This document shows positions 1 through 11,463 of a DNA stretch of 64,000 nt, in pieces. The DNA is taken from assembly GCA_031761405.1 (NCBI GenBank), contig JASEVX010000008.1, positions 45,181,341 to 45,245,340 of the forward strand. Direction: 5' to 3'. Made by a program: the position numbers and the translations under genes. The stretch's first letter is position 1. Each line of letters begins with the position of its first letter. This DNA comes from Serripes groenlandicus. Lineage: Eukaryota > Mollusca > Bivalvia > Cardiida > Cardiidae. The notes beneath the pieces are model-generated. The model had not been told where the DNA came from. It saw only the letters and a list, made by a program, of their open reading frames with translations, and did no database searches.

Positions 1-675
1 TTTCTGATTTAATAAACGATTTGGTTTATTTAAACAGGAATTGTGTTAATTTGAGTTAAGAATATCTCACAAATATAGATTGGTAGAATGGGTTTTATAA
101 ATTTCAGTTACTTATGTGTGAATATTGCTAGAGACCGCTTAGAATATACACCGATGTTTGTGTTAAGGACTACATGTATGTTCATCGCATTTTTAAGTTC
201 GGACAAAGGGTTAATTAGATGAAGGTGGGTGATCAAGGTGATTTGTTGTATTTTCTGTAATGTGTATCGATCTCCTAACAATAGATCAGTGATCGGTGAT
301 CGATTATCGTGACTACCATTAAAACTATTTTCTCCCGTATATGCATGCGATTTTGCCCCGTTTCGTCTATATACTACCGCAAAGGAAGAGAAATAAATCT
401 TGGCTGTGTCGTTAAAAACACGTTATCTAGTACATTTGTATTTGTATTTTTGTGAAGAGGCTTGTCATGCTACTAATTGCTATTGTCCACGAACTAGTTG
501 TTCGATCCCGCAACAAGCTCAAAATGATACAAGATAGAGTTTGTTTGCATGTTGTCTTACGCATATACTGCTGGTCCATTTCTCCTGACACGAGCGAATC
601 AGTCGTAACGTAACCCACACAATCGTGAACGCGAAGTAGACGAATCCATTTCTACCGTTTATTTAAGTTTGGTAT
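1..675. other. Intergenic, nothing recognised
   Basis: I see no supported gene or clear repeat here. Short open frames lack coding character and have no homologous copy elsewhere in the window. Confidence 0.5.
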
Positions 676-962
676 GACTCAGCTGTGGATTGAATCCGCG
701 ACTTCCTGTATTGAGACGGACGGCTCGAATCCCAGCTCGGCCAACATTCTTTCCGACGTTTGACAAAAGTTACTGTGACCTGCGTCATTCGTCTTTCACC
801 AATGGGCTGTTTAGCACTCTATGTGGAAAAGTAGCCATTTGCTTGGACAGTATGTTGTGTGGTGTACTGGTTCGGGAAAACCAAAGAAACGCATGAGTAG
901 GTGAACTGGTCGCCGTGATATGACGTTGTTGAAAACGGCGTTAAACCACAATCAATCAATCG
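676..962 (+). repeat. SINE, family C
   Basis: This is a tRNA-derived SINE. A B-box-like GGCTCGAATCCCAGCTCGGCC lies near the start, followed by a body shared with copies at 15047, 18118, 18848 and 34150. It ends with the tail GTTGAAAACGGCGTTAAACC and short CAAT repeats. The open frame at 690-896 is only the SINE body read through. Confidence 0.75.
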
Positions 963-1059
963 TTCACACGAGATAGAGGATAAATGAACGGCTTCTTTTC
1001 CAATCAACTAATATCGCAGTCTGATCAGAAACCGGAGTCTCTGTCCGACATCTATTTGC

Positions 1060-1215
1060 ACAAGCATCCGTGAAGCCCCTGGAGAAAAGCTAATCCCCCT
1101 TTCCCACATACAACAAATGTGCAGTAATGATTTTTTAAACATGTGTGGAACCCAAATGTGGAAACTGTTTATAAACGATTGTATAAAAATAAAATAGAGT
1201 TGAAAACAAAGTGGC
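1060..1215. repeat. Degenerate TTAA-1 MITE (left half)
   Basis: The left terminus CCCCTTTCCCACATACAACA is recognisable, but the right end has decayed. Confidence 0.45.
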
Positions 1216-1907
1216 AAACATAGACTGTTACGGTCCTCTTTTATTTTTATACAAATATTACATTAGGTCATAAATACCACAGATTTTGAAATTTCCGAGG
1301 GTCTTGGCTAAAAAGATATACATTGTAAACATGTAAGATTGTTTTCTTGTGTTATGACCTACATGTACCTGAACATAGTAGTATAATGCATAATTGAACT
1401 TCGTGAAGGGTTATCTCCGGTATAAAAGTAAAACTATTTTGTTTAATATATTTCCACACATATAACGACTCTGCAGCAGACAACTTTCAAGAGCAGACTC
1501 AAATGAAATAACACATGTGTATAGATGAAAGGTTAACTATTGAATGGGGATGAAAACACTGAGAGGCAAAACGAGCAATGTCTCATCTTGCCACAATAAT
1601 GTTAAACGGTGTCTTATGCAGACGAGTCAAACAGCGTATGTGTGTGGGTAGTATTGAGAGGTAGTTTTGCTCCTCTTTCAATTGTGTTAATATAAGGTTA
1701 ATATACGATTAATATAATATAAGGTTGACATTTCACGCCCGATTGACCTGCAATTGTTTACTTTTCCTGTTTTTACTATGTAAGCGAATAGTCTGCGATT
1801 TGTAAACAGTCGGACCAGTCCATGTTTCTATACATATTGTGTAAAGAGACAAGGGTTATATACTTGCTGCAGTCTCATTCGAATGAAGAAAGTTTGTTTG
1901 TATGGTC

Positions 1908-2116
1908 ATTAACGCCGCTCCCACCGTAATGTATCAATACTGCTGGTCCATTTATCACCAGCGCATTCAGACGTAATATTAACTACGACACTGAGCGCCA
2001 AGGAAGGAAAGCCATTTCTACCATTTTTAAAGTCCTTAGTTTGATCCGACCGGGGATCGAACCCGCGACCTCCCGCACCCAAGGGCGGACGCTCGACCTC
2101 TGCATCACCGATGCAT
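1908..2116 (-). repeat. SINE, family A
   Basis: Read on the minus strand this has a tRNA-like head with GGTTCGATCCCCGGTCGGAT, a body containing CTTGGCGCTCAG, and the tail region. It is the same family as the copies at 5986, 20432, 40830 and 53080. Confidence 0.75.
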
Positions 2117-2261
2117 TAAGAAGTTACGTGTACATGTACGAGGGGTGATCCAGGGGTAATAGGACTTTCTTAGCAATTAATTTATTTGTTGATACTCATT
2201 GGTGAAATTCATACCATATGTTTTTTTTTGGTTTTACTCATGCCACTTTAAAAAACAGATT

Positions 2262-2480
2262 GACTCTCAACCACAACCAACATAGTCTTTTTCAATACTT
2301 CAATAGATACACTCAATTACAAAGGTATACGATAACAAAACTCACTCAACCAATCTTGTATTACATTAGTGTCTTTCTCAATATTTCAATAGACACACTC
2401 AATTACAAAGGTATTCGATAACAATACTCACTCAACCAATCTTGTATTACATTAGTGTCTTTTTTAATATACAATTGAAA
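2262..2480. repeat. 86-bp tandem duplication
   Basis: Two to three tandem units contain ACTCAATTACAAAGGTAT at 2311 and again at 2397, giving an 86-bp period. The open frames across it are repeat artefacts. Confidence 0.7.
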
Positions 2481-2532
2481 ACATATTTTGGTTAAATATT
2501 TATGGATATACGTGGAGCTATTTGGAAACAAT

Positions 2533-2727
2533 ATGAGCCGTCCCGCGAGAAAACCAAGATTGTGGACTCTGCGTAAAGTATCGATCCGGATCAGCATAAG
2601 CATGCCGCGCAGGCTTACCCGGATATACATGTTTCACCTCTTGTCATTTTCTTTTTCAGGAATATCTATACCTCTATCCCCCTGAGACGCAGAGGCCATA
2701 ATGCTGGTTTTCCCGCGGGACGAGATT
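2533..2727. repeat. GAGCCG palindromic MITE
   Basis: The left end is GAGCCGTCCCGCGAGAAAAC and the right end is its inverted partner GTTTTCCCGCGGGACG. The inner body carries GGACTCTGCGTAAAGTATCG. At least eight other copies occur in this window. Confidence 0.8.
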
Positions 2728-2870
2728 GCCTTTTGTCGTGAATTTGTTAAGACATGCTATATAACTTGTCATACACCCGTAAGAACGGGTAAATAGTGTC
2801 GGGACAACCTTACCAAACACATATATTTAATCAGAATAGAACAGAACAGAAGCTTGATTTAGACATGAGG

Positions 2871-3213
2871 CATTAAAGGTGCTGAACTCAAGATGGAGAT
2901 CAACATTTTGAAATGTTGAAATTTCTTCAAATATTGCTATTAGTGATAACAAAGAAAGTAATAAGAAAGAAATTGGCTTACTGCCTACCCAGTAAAAGTA
3001 AAGCTTAACGATCAATATTCAGATGTTTATTGTACTGGAAAGTGAAATTATTACTCTTATTTTATCTCAGAATTATGATTCTAATAGTTCAAGACAACGT
3101 TTGAACAGTTTGAGAACTTTGACTATACCAGAGACCTAAATAGAAATGTATATGTATGTCTCTGACTATATATACTATCTATAATCTGGAGTTCAGCACC
3201 TTTAAATTCCATA
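2871..3213. repeat. TTAA-3 MITE
   Basis: TTAA is followed by AGGTGCTGAACTC, and the inverted terminus GAGTTCAGCACCT is followed by TTAA. The interior is non-coding. A diverged partner lies at 43347-43683. TTAA target duplication is typical of piggyBac and Kolobok elements, but no transposase is present to classify it. Confidence 0.7.
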
Positions 3214-3908
3214 GTCAAATACTTTAAATCTAATACCATACAGTGGAAAAGGGCATGGTTTGGTACATACATTGTGTATTTACATGTATAACCACCATTA
3301 CCAGCGTAGACGTGAGTGGAAAGTACAACATCTACTTAAGTATTTGCATTACCTTTCACAAAACTCACAGTAAATTTAAGAAATGTTTGTGGCTTTTACT
3401 GGGTTTTCCCCTAAATAATTAATTTTCAGCAAAATTAAGCTACACAGAGTCAAATATAACACAGCACGCCAATAACATTGTCTTATAAACTGTTACTGTC
3501 ATAACATACTTGAAATATGAAACAAAATGTAATCATTAATAATTATACTATAAGCACATGGGAATATGTCTGCCGGAAAGTAGTACTAAACACATTTTAG
3601 TTAATGTTGTATCGGAATGTAGATACAGTGTATCGTATGTTGTATCTTAAATCTTACATTAAAAAAGAAAACACATTAATCATGACCCGTTAGTGATGGC
3701 CGCTTTGGATTTAAGCTCCAAAATTAACATTTTCCCGCATGTAGACGCATTTCGAAACATATGCCAGCAGACGACTTTTAGAGAGAAAAACCCCCATTAC
3801 GACAACAGATGAGCAATTTATCCGTTTGCCACAATGTCTTCACCCCTTTTTAATAGTTATACATGTACTTTAAATTTAAAGATATTTGCTATCATGTTTT
3901 GACAAGAA
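3214..3908. other. Intergenic, diffuse old repeats
   Basis: No gene is seen. Fragments resembling TTAA-1 MITE termini occur around 3750-3850, but they cannot be delimited. Confidence 0.4.
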
Positions 3909-4131
3909 ACCCTTTCCCACATAAAACAAATCTGCAGCATACGACTTTGAATACATATAAACAAATACGTGAAAAATCTCCAAAAATGAGAGTTTAATTA
4001 TTAAAAAAGAGTTGAAAACATTGTGGCAAAATGAGAAATTGCTCGAATTGAGCAATTTCTTTTTTTGTCACTATGTTTTCAAAAGACGTCTGCTTCAGAG
4101 GCGTCAGAAAGCGTCTGTATGAGGGAAAGGG
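3909..4131. repeat. TTAA-1 MITE
   Basis: The left end is CCCTTTCCCACATAAAAC and the right end TATGAGGGAAAGGG is followed by TTAA at 4132. The centre is a hairpin of GAAATTGCTC arms. It is the first clear member of the most abundant MITE family in the window. Confidence 0.75.
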
Positions 4132-4414
4132 TTAACAGTCATCCACCAAATAAGTGTTGTATGTGAAAGGGTTAAAACCATCAAAAAATTAACAGAGACA
4201 AATATCGGCTGCAACACATTTTAATCAAACGTAGTAAGAATGAAGTTAAATAAGTAAAGCCATTATTCTGTGGAAACGACTAAAACCTACTCTTGTGTTC
4301 GTTGTAGGCTTGGATCAACCGGCTTGAAAACATATTTATGTATGCCATGTTCTTGATGAAACGCTGCATATCTCAAGAGTGTAGCATAATTAAAACCAAA
4401 ATACATACAATTAA

Positions 4415-4606
4415 CCCTTTCCCACATACAACACATCTGCAGCAGCCTACTTTGTAAACATCTTGGCAATTTTGTATTTGAAAAAATCTCTATAAACGAC
4501 AGTAATATTATTAAATATAGTTGACAATAATATAGTTAAGCAATGCTTTCATTTGCCATTATGTGTTCAAAAGTTGTCTGATGCGTCAGAATATGCCTAT
4601 CTATGT
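4415..4606. repeat. TTAA-1 MITE, right end decayed
   Basis: It is preceded by TTAA at 4411 and starts CCCTTTCCCACATACAAC. The right terminus is eroded. The orthologous element in the duplicated segment is at 12667. Confidence 0.65.
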
Positions 4607-4714
4607 TGAAGTAGCGTAAATCAACTCATTTAAAAGAATACACCGTATACACTATCGAACCAACGAGACATGACGTAATAATATCAAGTGCTTATTGCTG
4701 CAAGAAACATGCTG

Positions 4715-4831
4715 TCAAATTCGATCACGTGATCTGTCTACCCGGAAATGGGTTATCGTAATATGGCGGAAGCACGGACTGTTTGATGTAACCGTTCGTT
4801 AGTATATAAACGACCAGGTTTGTCTGATACA
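4715..4831 (+). promoter_or_regulatory. Promoter of GY gene 1
   Basis: The TATA box TATATAAA is at 4803-4810. Upstream, in order, are an E-box CACGTG within a palindrome (4726), CCCGGAAAT resembling an ETS site (4741), and ATGGCGGAAG (4763), which resembles YY1 or ETS sites. The same order recurs before genes 2 and 3, and partly before 4 and 5. This conservation next to unrelated flanks is the main evidence. The factor names are inferred from the motifs alone. Confidence 0.7.
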
Positions 4832-4865
4832 TCACAACTAAATTAACAGTCGTCGTTCAAACAAG
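4832..4865 (+). other. Non-coding exon 1 of GY gene 1
   Basis: About 34 bases of 5' UTR are predicted, starting roughly 30 bp after the TATA box and ending AAACAAG before the donor GTAAG at 4866. The segment CAGTCGTC and the exon end CAAG are present in all five paralogues. The transcription start is estimated. Confidence 0.6.
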
Positions 4866-5221
4866 GTAAGAAAACTTGAACATTTTAGATTTGAATAGTT
4901 TATATTTATATTGTTTTAATCGTTTTAATTTATATTGAGTTTATAGATTTGTACACAATATCGAAAATTATTATAACTTGCATTTCCTTTGCAATAAAAA
5001 ATAAGTTATTTTTTAAAATGTGTTTGTTAAAAACGAATATAAATTGCGGTAAAACTCTTCAAACCTGCATACAAGAATGTGCCCAAACTAATACATCAAC
5101 AATAAACTGGTTTATTAGCAGAATTAACAAAACGAATGCATACACAAAGCAAACGATGTGTGGATGTTTAACATTACAGTAATGATTAAATGAACTTTAA
5201 ATTATTTTTACAGAAATCAAA

Positions 5222-5840
5222 ATGAAGTTCTCAATTCTCGCCATTGCCTGCATCTGCATGACCTTGGGAATGACCTTGGCCGCAAACTATGGGTCGTACG
5301 GCTATGCCTCATACGGATATCCCTCATACGGCGGTGGGTACGGAGCCCAGAGCTCTAACCCACTCGGTGTCGGACAAGGGGGACTTTGTAAGTATTATAT
5401 TTGAGATGTGCTGTTATCTTCATTAACCGTCCAATTAGTGCAACACTATCGTAACGCAATACATATATGAATTGAATAACCATAGTGTTGTACTATAATC
5501 TAATTGCTCAAACATAAATTGTCATTGATCTATATATTGATTCTTTTATTTATTTATCTTTTTAATAATATCATTTAAACATTTGTCTATTCATTCATCT
5601 ATATATCCGTTTATTTTTCCCCCCTATATTGTTTATATATTTGTCTTTTAAACGATTTATATATTTATCTTTGAAATAGTCTGTATAGTTATATCCTACA
5701 TTCATTTATATATCTGTTAATTTATTTCAGTGATGTTGTTCGGATTCTTGATTTTGATCCTTCTCTTGACCAACAGCGGCATCTTCAACTCCACCAGCAC
5801 CGCCACCACCAGCCCTACCGTCACCCTTATCGGAGGTTAA
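5222..5840 (+). CDS. Small Gly/Tyr-rich single-pass membrane protein, gene 1
   Basis: Coding exons are 5222-5387 and 5731-5840, with acceptor CAG at 5211, donor GTAAGT at 5388 and acceptor TTTATTTCAG ending at 5730. The junction is phase 1. The spliced protein has 91 residues. Residues 1-20 form a signal peptide ending TLA. Residues 21-42 are Gly/Tyr/Ser rich with SYGYPSYGGGYG. Residues 43-54 are a polar linker. Residues 55-68 are hydrophobic (LLMLFGFLILILLL). Residues 69-91 are a Ser/Thr tail with a possible N-glycosylation site N75-S-T, ending LIGG. The mature part has no cysteine. A polyadenylation signal AATAAA is at 5930. The function is unknown. The layout suits a small secretory-pathway membrane protein. 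Similar Gly/Tyr-rich peptides occur in mollusc shell and byssus, but that link is only compositional. Confidence 0.85.
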
Positions 5841-5985
5841 ATGACGCCGATTCAATACATGACCTATCAACAACAAATATTCTTATTTATTTAAAATGTG
5901 ATTGTTGTTGTTTCTACTTGTTACCGTTAAATAAAAATGCTGAGACGAATATTTTTCTTTCTTCTCACTAAGACTTGTAACCATT

Positions 5986-6215
5986 GTCATCAAACACACC
6001 ACCTTGGTAGTGGGTTCGATCCCCGGCCGGGTCATACTTATGACGTTAAATTGGCAGTAATGCCTGTCCTCCTTTGGCGCACATGGTTGCAGGGTTAGCA
6101 TTACGACTGACTGGCTCGTTCCAGGATGAATTGAGCAGAATTTCCCAATAAACGCCGTGATATAACTGAACAATTGTTGAAAGCGGTGGCAAACACCAAA
6201 CAATCAAACAAACAC
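5986..6215 (+). repeat. SINE, family A
   Basis: The head GGGTTCGATCCCCGGCCGGG is followed by the body GTTAGCATTACGACTGACTG and the tail GTTGAAAGCGGTGGCAAACACC. It lies just past the 3' end of gene 1 and is shared with the gene 2 duplicate (14290), so it predates that duplication. Confidence 0.8.
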
Positions 6216-6444
6216 TATTTAACACAACTGTGGCAGACGATTTTAGCAAACAGTTTGGCAAAATGGGAAAGCGCTCATAATATGCATTTTGTTCTTCCAT
6301 TTTGACACCATGATTGCATCTTAATTCAACAAGCATTCATAGACTTATTGAAGGTGTCGTGCATATTTGTTAAAACGACCCCCTAGAGCGATAGACCCGG
6401 GTTCGGTTAGATGCCAGGTCCGTTCTTCATACCCCATTCTTTAA

Positions 6445-6666
6445 CCTTTCCCCTCATATAGGCGCTTTCTTACGCTTCTGCAGCAGGCTACGTTTTGAAA
6501 TCGTAATGACAAAAGAGGAAATTGCTCTAATCGAGCAATTTCTCCTTTTGCCACAATATTTTCAACTTAAACCAATATTTAAACCTTCATTAAAAGAGAT
6601 TTTCCATATTTTTGCCCAGATAATTTCAAAGAGGTCTGCTGCAGATTTGTTGTATGTGGGAAAGGG
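6445..6666. repeat. TTAA-1 MITE
   Basis: TTAA lies at 6441 and at 6667. The right terminus is TATGTGGGAAAGGG. Counterparts at 11858 and 14662 mark duplicated downstream modules of the gene cluster. Confidence 0.8.
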
Positions 6667-6670
6667 TTAA

Positions 6671-7235
6671 ACATGGTATCAGTGGCTTTCATCCTTGGCG
6701 CTCGGGTTTGCAGACATAGCATAACAACTTATCCACTGATGTCAGGATAAATTTACTAGTTAGGAGAACTTGATTCAATTCGACCAATCTTACCTAGCGC
6801 TAAGTAATACCTTAATACTTAAAAACATATTTCATCATTGTTGTTTTCCTCATACTTTGTAAACCACGAATTATTGAATGCGTTTTAGTGAATGACTAAG
6901 TTGACATAAATAGTTACTTTTTGAATAATAAGTCGAAATGAAATATCTTTTGGCACTTTTATTTTGGAAACATAAATGATGAAACAAACTTTAAAGTAAT
7001 TAAGTCTTACTTAGCGCTTAATAAGGTTGGTGGAATGGGACCCTGGACATTCACTCTTTACACGAGCTACGTCAGACGAAAAGGGATCTTATTGCATCTA
7101 CAAACCGGTCCATGGATAAAAGTAAACGTTAGTTTATCGTGAATAGTGTAGAACCAGAGCAGACTGTGCGAATGCATCAATATCGACTCTGTTCTCATAC
7201 TACCTACACAATGTTGTTGGAATATTCTGATTTCA
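6671..7235. other. Gene 1 downstream module
   Basis: Up to about 6960 this is homologous to 12066-12440. It is non-coding. The rest, up to the Harbinger terminus, shows no recognisable feature. Confidence 0.55.
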
Positions 7236-9244
7236 GCTACCCTGACACTGGTACGACTTCTGTTCACGCAATGCCACGCAATATGTCGTGCTAATGATTG
7301 AAGTCTTCGTGAACGAGTGTGAGGAGTGTGTGAAGGGTGCGGGGGTGCGTGCCATGTCGTAGAGAGAATTTTGAAATTTTCAAAAAATTAGCACGCATCA
7401 ATTTCTTACAATGTGCGTGCCACTTGCGTGAACCATGGGTGAACACTGCGGGAACTCGGCGCGCACACTGCCGACGGTGCGTGTCATTGCGTGTCAATGC
7501 GTGCCATCGGAATCCACTACACGCCATGCCACGTATTGTTCACGAACTGTTCACGTTGTGGATGCGCAAGTCTGAGCCACGTTCACGAATTTGAGCGTGT
7601 CGCGGAGTGGTCGTGCGGTCGTTAGTGTGTTGTTACGAGTTGTTCACGTCATCATGGCACGCCCAGTTCACACATAGTTCGCACACGTCACGAACCGTTC
7701 GCGTATTGAACGAAATGCTCACGAAGTGTTCAAGCATAGTTCACGACCAATGACAGACGCCGGCGCTAACGTCAGTGCGTATACAAGCGGGTCCATCGCA
7801 AATTATGGCCACAACGCCCCTCGCCATCGAACAGACAACATGCCTACCAAGAAGAATGCCATGGGAAGGCCAAGACCATAAATAAAAGACAAAAAAGAGG
7901 ACAGGCCAGAGAGAAAGAGAGATACTAGAGAAAGAGAGGGATGTTCTTTCTCCTTCCTCCTCCTCAAGTGTGGATGTTGTTTCTCGGCATCATGCAACGT
8001 GCAGTTCTTCCATGTTCCTCCATCTGAGGCACCACCCTCTGCCCCAACATCAACATACAAGAACTTATACCCAGCATCTGCAACTGCCATAAGTACAATG
8101 CTGTTGAAGACCTTGTAATTATAATAGAAGGAGCCCTTTTTGGTGGCTTCTTCATAGCAACATGCTTGCCGTCCAGTGCCCCCAGACAGTTGTGGTAGTT
8201 TCATCTGGAGGTGAACTTCCCAGCAACCTCCTTCCACTCTTCTTCAGTTTTGGGGCAGCTGAGCACTTCGTCCTTGTAGACCGCAATGATGGCTTCGCAG
8301 ACTTCTAGTAAGAACTTGCAGGTTTTACTTCCTTCAACTCTAAAGCTGTACTGTAGACTTGCATAGGAATTTCCAGTGGCTAAGAAAAGAAGCGGAGGGT
8401 GGCAGCCAACTTGAGTCAAATTTCAAGCGGTCGTCTAAATGGTGTAGTCTGTTTCTGAAGGTGAGGCGCTAACTTATCCGCCATCTCTTGGAACAAGTCA
8501 GGTGTAATTCTCAGGTAATTCCTGTAACCTATGGGATTTTTCTTGTGGAGTTCTGTCAAAAGCTGATCATAATGTCCGAAATCATATCTTCTAGTCAACC
8601 ATTTCCTAACCCACACTGCCCTTGCTTTCCTTGTTCTAGTTGGAGTCGTCTCTTCTTCTTTCTCATGCTCTTCCTCTTGCTTCCTTTTGTCCAGCACTTC
8701 AAGAAGTAGCAGTCCTGCAGCTGCCATATATAGGCACTTTTTCTGTTCTGCAATAGCAGTGTCTCTGGTATTCTGCATCATGTATCGTCCGCAGCAGGTC
8801 GAGGAATGAGGTTAAAGGTGTGAAACTACACGCTATATATATAGCGTGCTGCTGAGCGGGACAAAGCGTGACTAAAACTTGCCCCGACGACTTCACGCAT
8901 GCGCGAAATCGTCGGGGTAATGCGTTGCGATGCGGAAAGACAGCGGGAACTATGCGTGTCGTGCGTGACACTGCGGGATAATGCGGTACGGTAGACGTGA
9001 ACAATGCGCGAACAATACCTAACCTATGCGTAAACAAGTAGTGTCATTGCGTGTCAATGTGTGCCAATGCGGCCCATTTTTGGCCACGCATTGCGTAGAC
9101 AGTGCGTAAATTATACGTGTACAGTGCGCTAACAGTCCGCAAACATAGCTTCACGCTTCGCTGCGTAGCACCAAAATGGCACGCATTGCCACGACGCATT
9201 GCGTGGCATTGCGTGAACAAAAGTCGTGCCAGTGTCAGGGTGGC
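7236..9244 (-). mobile_element. PIF/Harbinger DNA transposon, decayed
   Basis: The left end contains CCCTGACACTGGTACGACTT and the right end its inverted partner AAGTCGTGCCAGTGTCAGGG. The terminal repeats extend about 45 bp through GTTCACGCAATGCCACGCAAT. A 3-bp target duplication may be TCA/TTA but is not perfect. The first 550 and last 430 bases are packed with TGCGTG and GTTCACG words. The transposase remnant lies between them on the minus strand. The total of about 2 kb is shorter than usual autonomous elements. Confidence 0.8.
7803..8781 (-). pseudogene. Harbinger-type transposase pseudogene
   Basis: Three overlapping minus-strand frames (8781-8416, 8419-8201, 8237-7803) together resemble a DDE_Tnp_4 nuclease. 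The first has RRYDFGHYDQLLTELHKKNP and ITPDLFQEMADKL. The second has FLATGNSYASLQYSFRV and EVCEAI. The third has YYNYKVFNSIVLMAVADAGY and VDVGAEGGASD. Two frameshifts separate them, the first catalytic Asp region (normally near LDGKH) is scrambled, and the C-terminal part with the last catalytic Glu is missing. It cannot encode an active enzyme. Its host element spans 7236-9244. Confidence 0.85.
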
Positions 9245-9284
9245 TTACTAATTTATGGAGATTTTTAACGTTTTTTGTATATAT

Positions 9285-9385
9285 GTTTTCAAAAGACGTC
9301 TGCTTCAGAGACGTCAGAAAGCGTCTGTATGAGGGAAAGGGTTAACAGTCATCCACCACATAATTGTTGTATGTGAAAGGGTTAA
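9285..9385. repeat. Right half of a TTAA-1 MITE
   Basis: It matches 4074-4180 nearly base for base and ends GAAAGGGTTAA. It appears to be the left flank of a gene-cluster duplicate interrupted by the downstream LINE. Confidence 0.7.
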
Positions 9386-9439
9386 AACCGGAACAATTCA
9401 TTTCAGTAGCTCTGACATTTTATTTATTTACAAGGAATT

Positions 9440-11463
9440 TATGGTGGTAAATGGTAACTCTGTGTAACAAAGTGGAGATTAATGTTTCTTTATCAAGTAA
9501 ATGGGTCGACCGAGCAGGAAAGCTAAACGTAAAAATAGTAGTGAGTCGGACTCGGAAAGCAAAACAAAGAAAAAACTTTATTGATGACCAAGTGACCTCT
9601 CTATTGCGCTGTCAAGACTTCATGGAAAATGACAGGGCGGCAGCTGCTATTCTTACTATTATCACGCGAATCGAAACTTCACGCGAGAATCAAAACGATA
9701 TAGACTCGATATATTGCAATTTATGTGACGTTATTATGAGTGAAATGGTTAAACATATTCCCACATAATACAGCAAAAAGTCTAGTAACCGTTGAAAAGT
9801 GTCAAAGCCTTATTGGTGTGACGATTTACAACAATTATGGGATTTAATGCGGGTCAAAAAACGATCGTTTTTAAAATATAAGGGAAATAACCACCAGAAA
9901 TCTAGGTTGCGCTCGGATTACATAACTGCCAGGAATGACTTTGATAAACTGTTACGTCAGTCTGAACGTGCATACAGATTGGCTCAAGCTATCGAAATAA
10001 AGGACATGTCCAATAAAAACCCAACAGAATGTTGGAGAAAAATACAAAACCTTAGTCCTAGGAAAGATAAATGTATACCGATAGAAATTGTGGACAATGT
10101 AAACATAATTAGAAATGAAAAAACGGTTTCTGAGCGATGGAAAACGGATTTTAATAATTTGTATAACAATGAAAAGGATGGGGATTTCGACGAGGTACAT
10201 TATAACCGTGTTAAGCTTCATAAGCAATTATTAGAAATGAATAGGCAGGATCCGTTATACATGTATGTGAACAATGAACAAATGAACCGAAATATTGAAA
10301 TTGAGGAATTAACTAAAATTGTCATGCACGCACGGTCAGGTTCGGCATGTGCTCACGATAATATACCGTATGACGTGCTTAAATTCCCCGCGGTCATAGT
10401 AATACTACAACAAATATTTCAGTTGATCTTTGATAGCAGTCTTATACCATCGCTATGGAGAAAAGCGATTATTTGCTCTATATACAAGGACCAGAACTCT
10501 GACAAACTTGTGCCGCTTAACTATCGTGACGTTAGTTTGTTGTCGTGCATTAGCAAACTTTATAGTCTTTTCCTGAATAAAAGGATTACAATTTATCTTG
10601 ATAATGAATGTTTACTAGCGGACGAACAGAATGGATTTAGATCTGGGAGATCATGCGAGGATCACGTTTTCACATTGAACAGCATTATCAGGAACAATAA
10701 CTCTGTATACACTGCATTTATCGATCTTAAAAAATGTTTCGACTTTATCGACCGTGAGACTGTTCTATATGAACTGTTACTTCATAACGTCGACGGAAAA
10801 GTGTATAATTCCATCCGGAACATTAATGCAAGTGCCACGTCATCTATCCGAATAAATGATAAGCGTACAGACTGGTTCAACTGCGATACTGGGGTTAAGC
10901 AAGGCTGTTGTTCGTCACCGACATTATTTTCCATTTTCGCCAACGACCTCGTGAAAGAGGTCAATGACATTGACCCTGGTATTACCATGGGGGACGCGAA
11001 GGTTTCCATTCTCATGTACGCGGACGATATTGTACTAGTCTCCGACAGTGAAGACAATTACAAATCATGCTGAATACGCTACACCAGTGGTGCAAAAAAA
11101 TGCGAAGACTATATGATACTGACTCTATCAAAATACGAACGCTTGTTATTGTATCAGTTTAGGCCTGGGATATTACCATTACGAAAAGAGACAGGGCGAT
11201 ATGTTGGGGAGCCGGTAGAGAGACGAACTTGTAGATGTTGTGATTTAGTAGCCATAGAGGATGAGAAACATTTTTTACTGACTTGTGATCTATATAACGA
11301 TATCAGGACTTATGTGTTTCGTGATATTTTACGACAACACAATTTCATTCTTTTAAATACCGAACTCAAAATGTGTCATTTAATAAATGTTTTCCCAAGG
11401 AAATCTGCAAAATTTATTGTTAAAGCTTATATCCGTAAACGATCCGTTATGTATTCAGAGTAA
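9440..11463 (+). pseudogene. Non-LTR retrotransposon reverse transcriptase, truncated
   Basis: The frame 9799-11073 encodes a reverse transcriptase with the usual motif order. These are LADEQNGFRSGRSCEDHV, then FIDLKKCFDFID with the motif A Asp near residue 309, then GVKQGCCSSPTLFSIFANDL, then MYADDIVL with the catalytic pair near residues 409-410. An upstream frame (9451-9768) is the end of the preceding linker in another frame. No endonuclease is present, so the copy is 5' truncated. After YADD the thumb region is deleted. A C-terminal frame (11113-11463) resumes with a Cys/His segment, CRCC...EDEKHFLLTC. The first codon at 9799 is GTG within the body, not a true start. Confidence 0.85.

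Noticed and set aside
4949..5182. 77-codon cysteine-containing frame in intron 1 of gene 1
   Set aside because: The duplicated intron of gene 2 has indels that break the frame, and the sequence is AT-rich intron.
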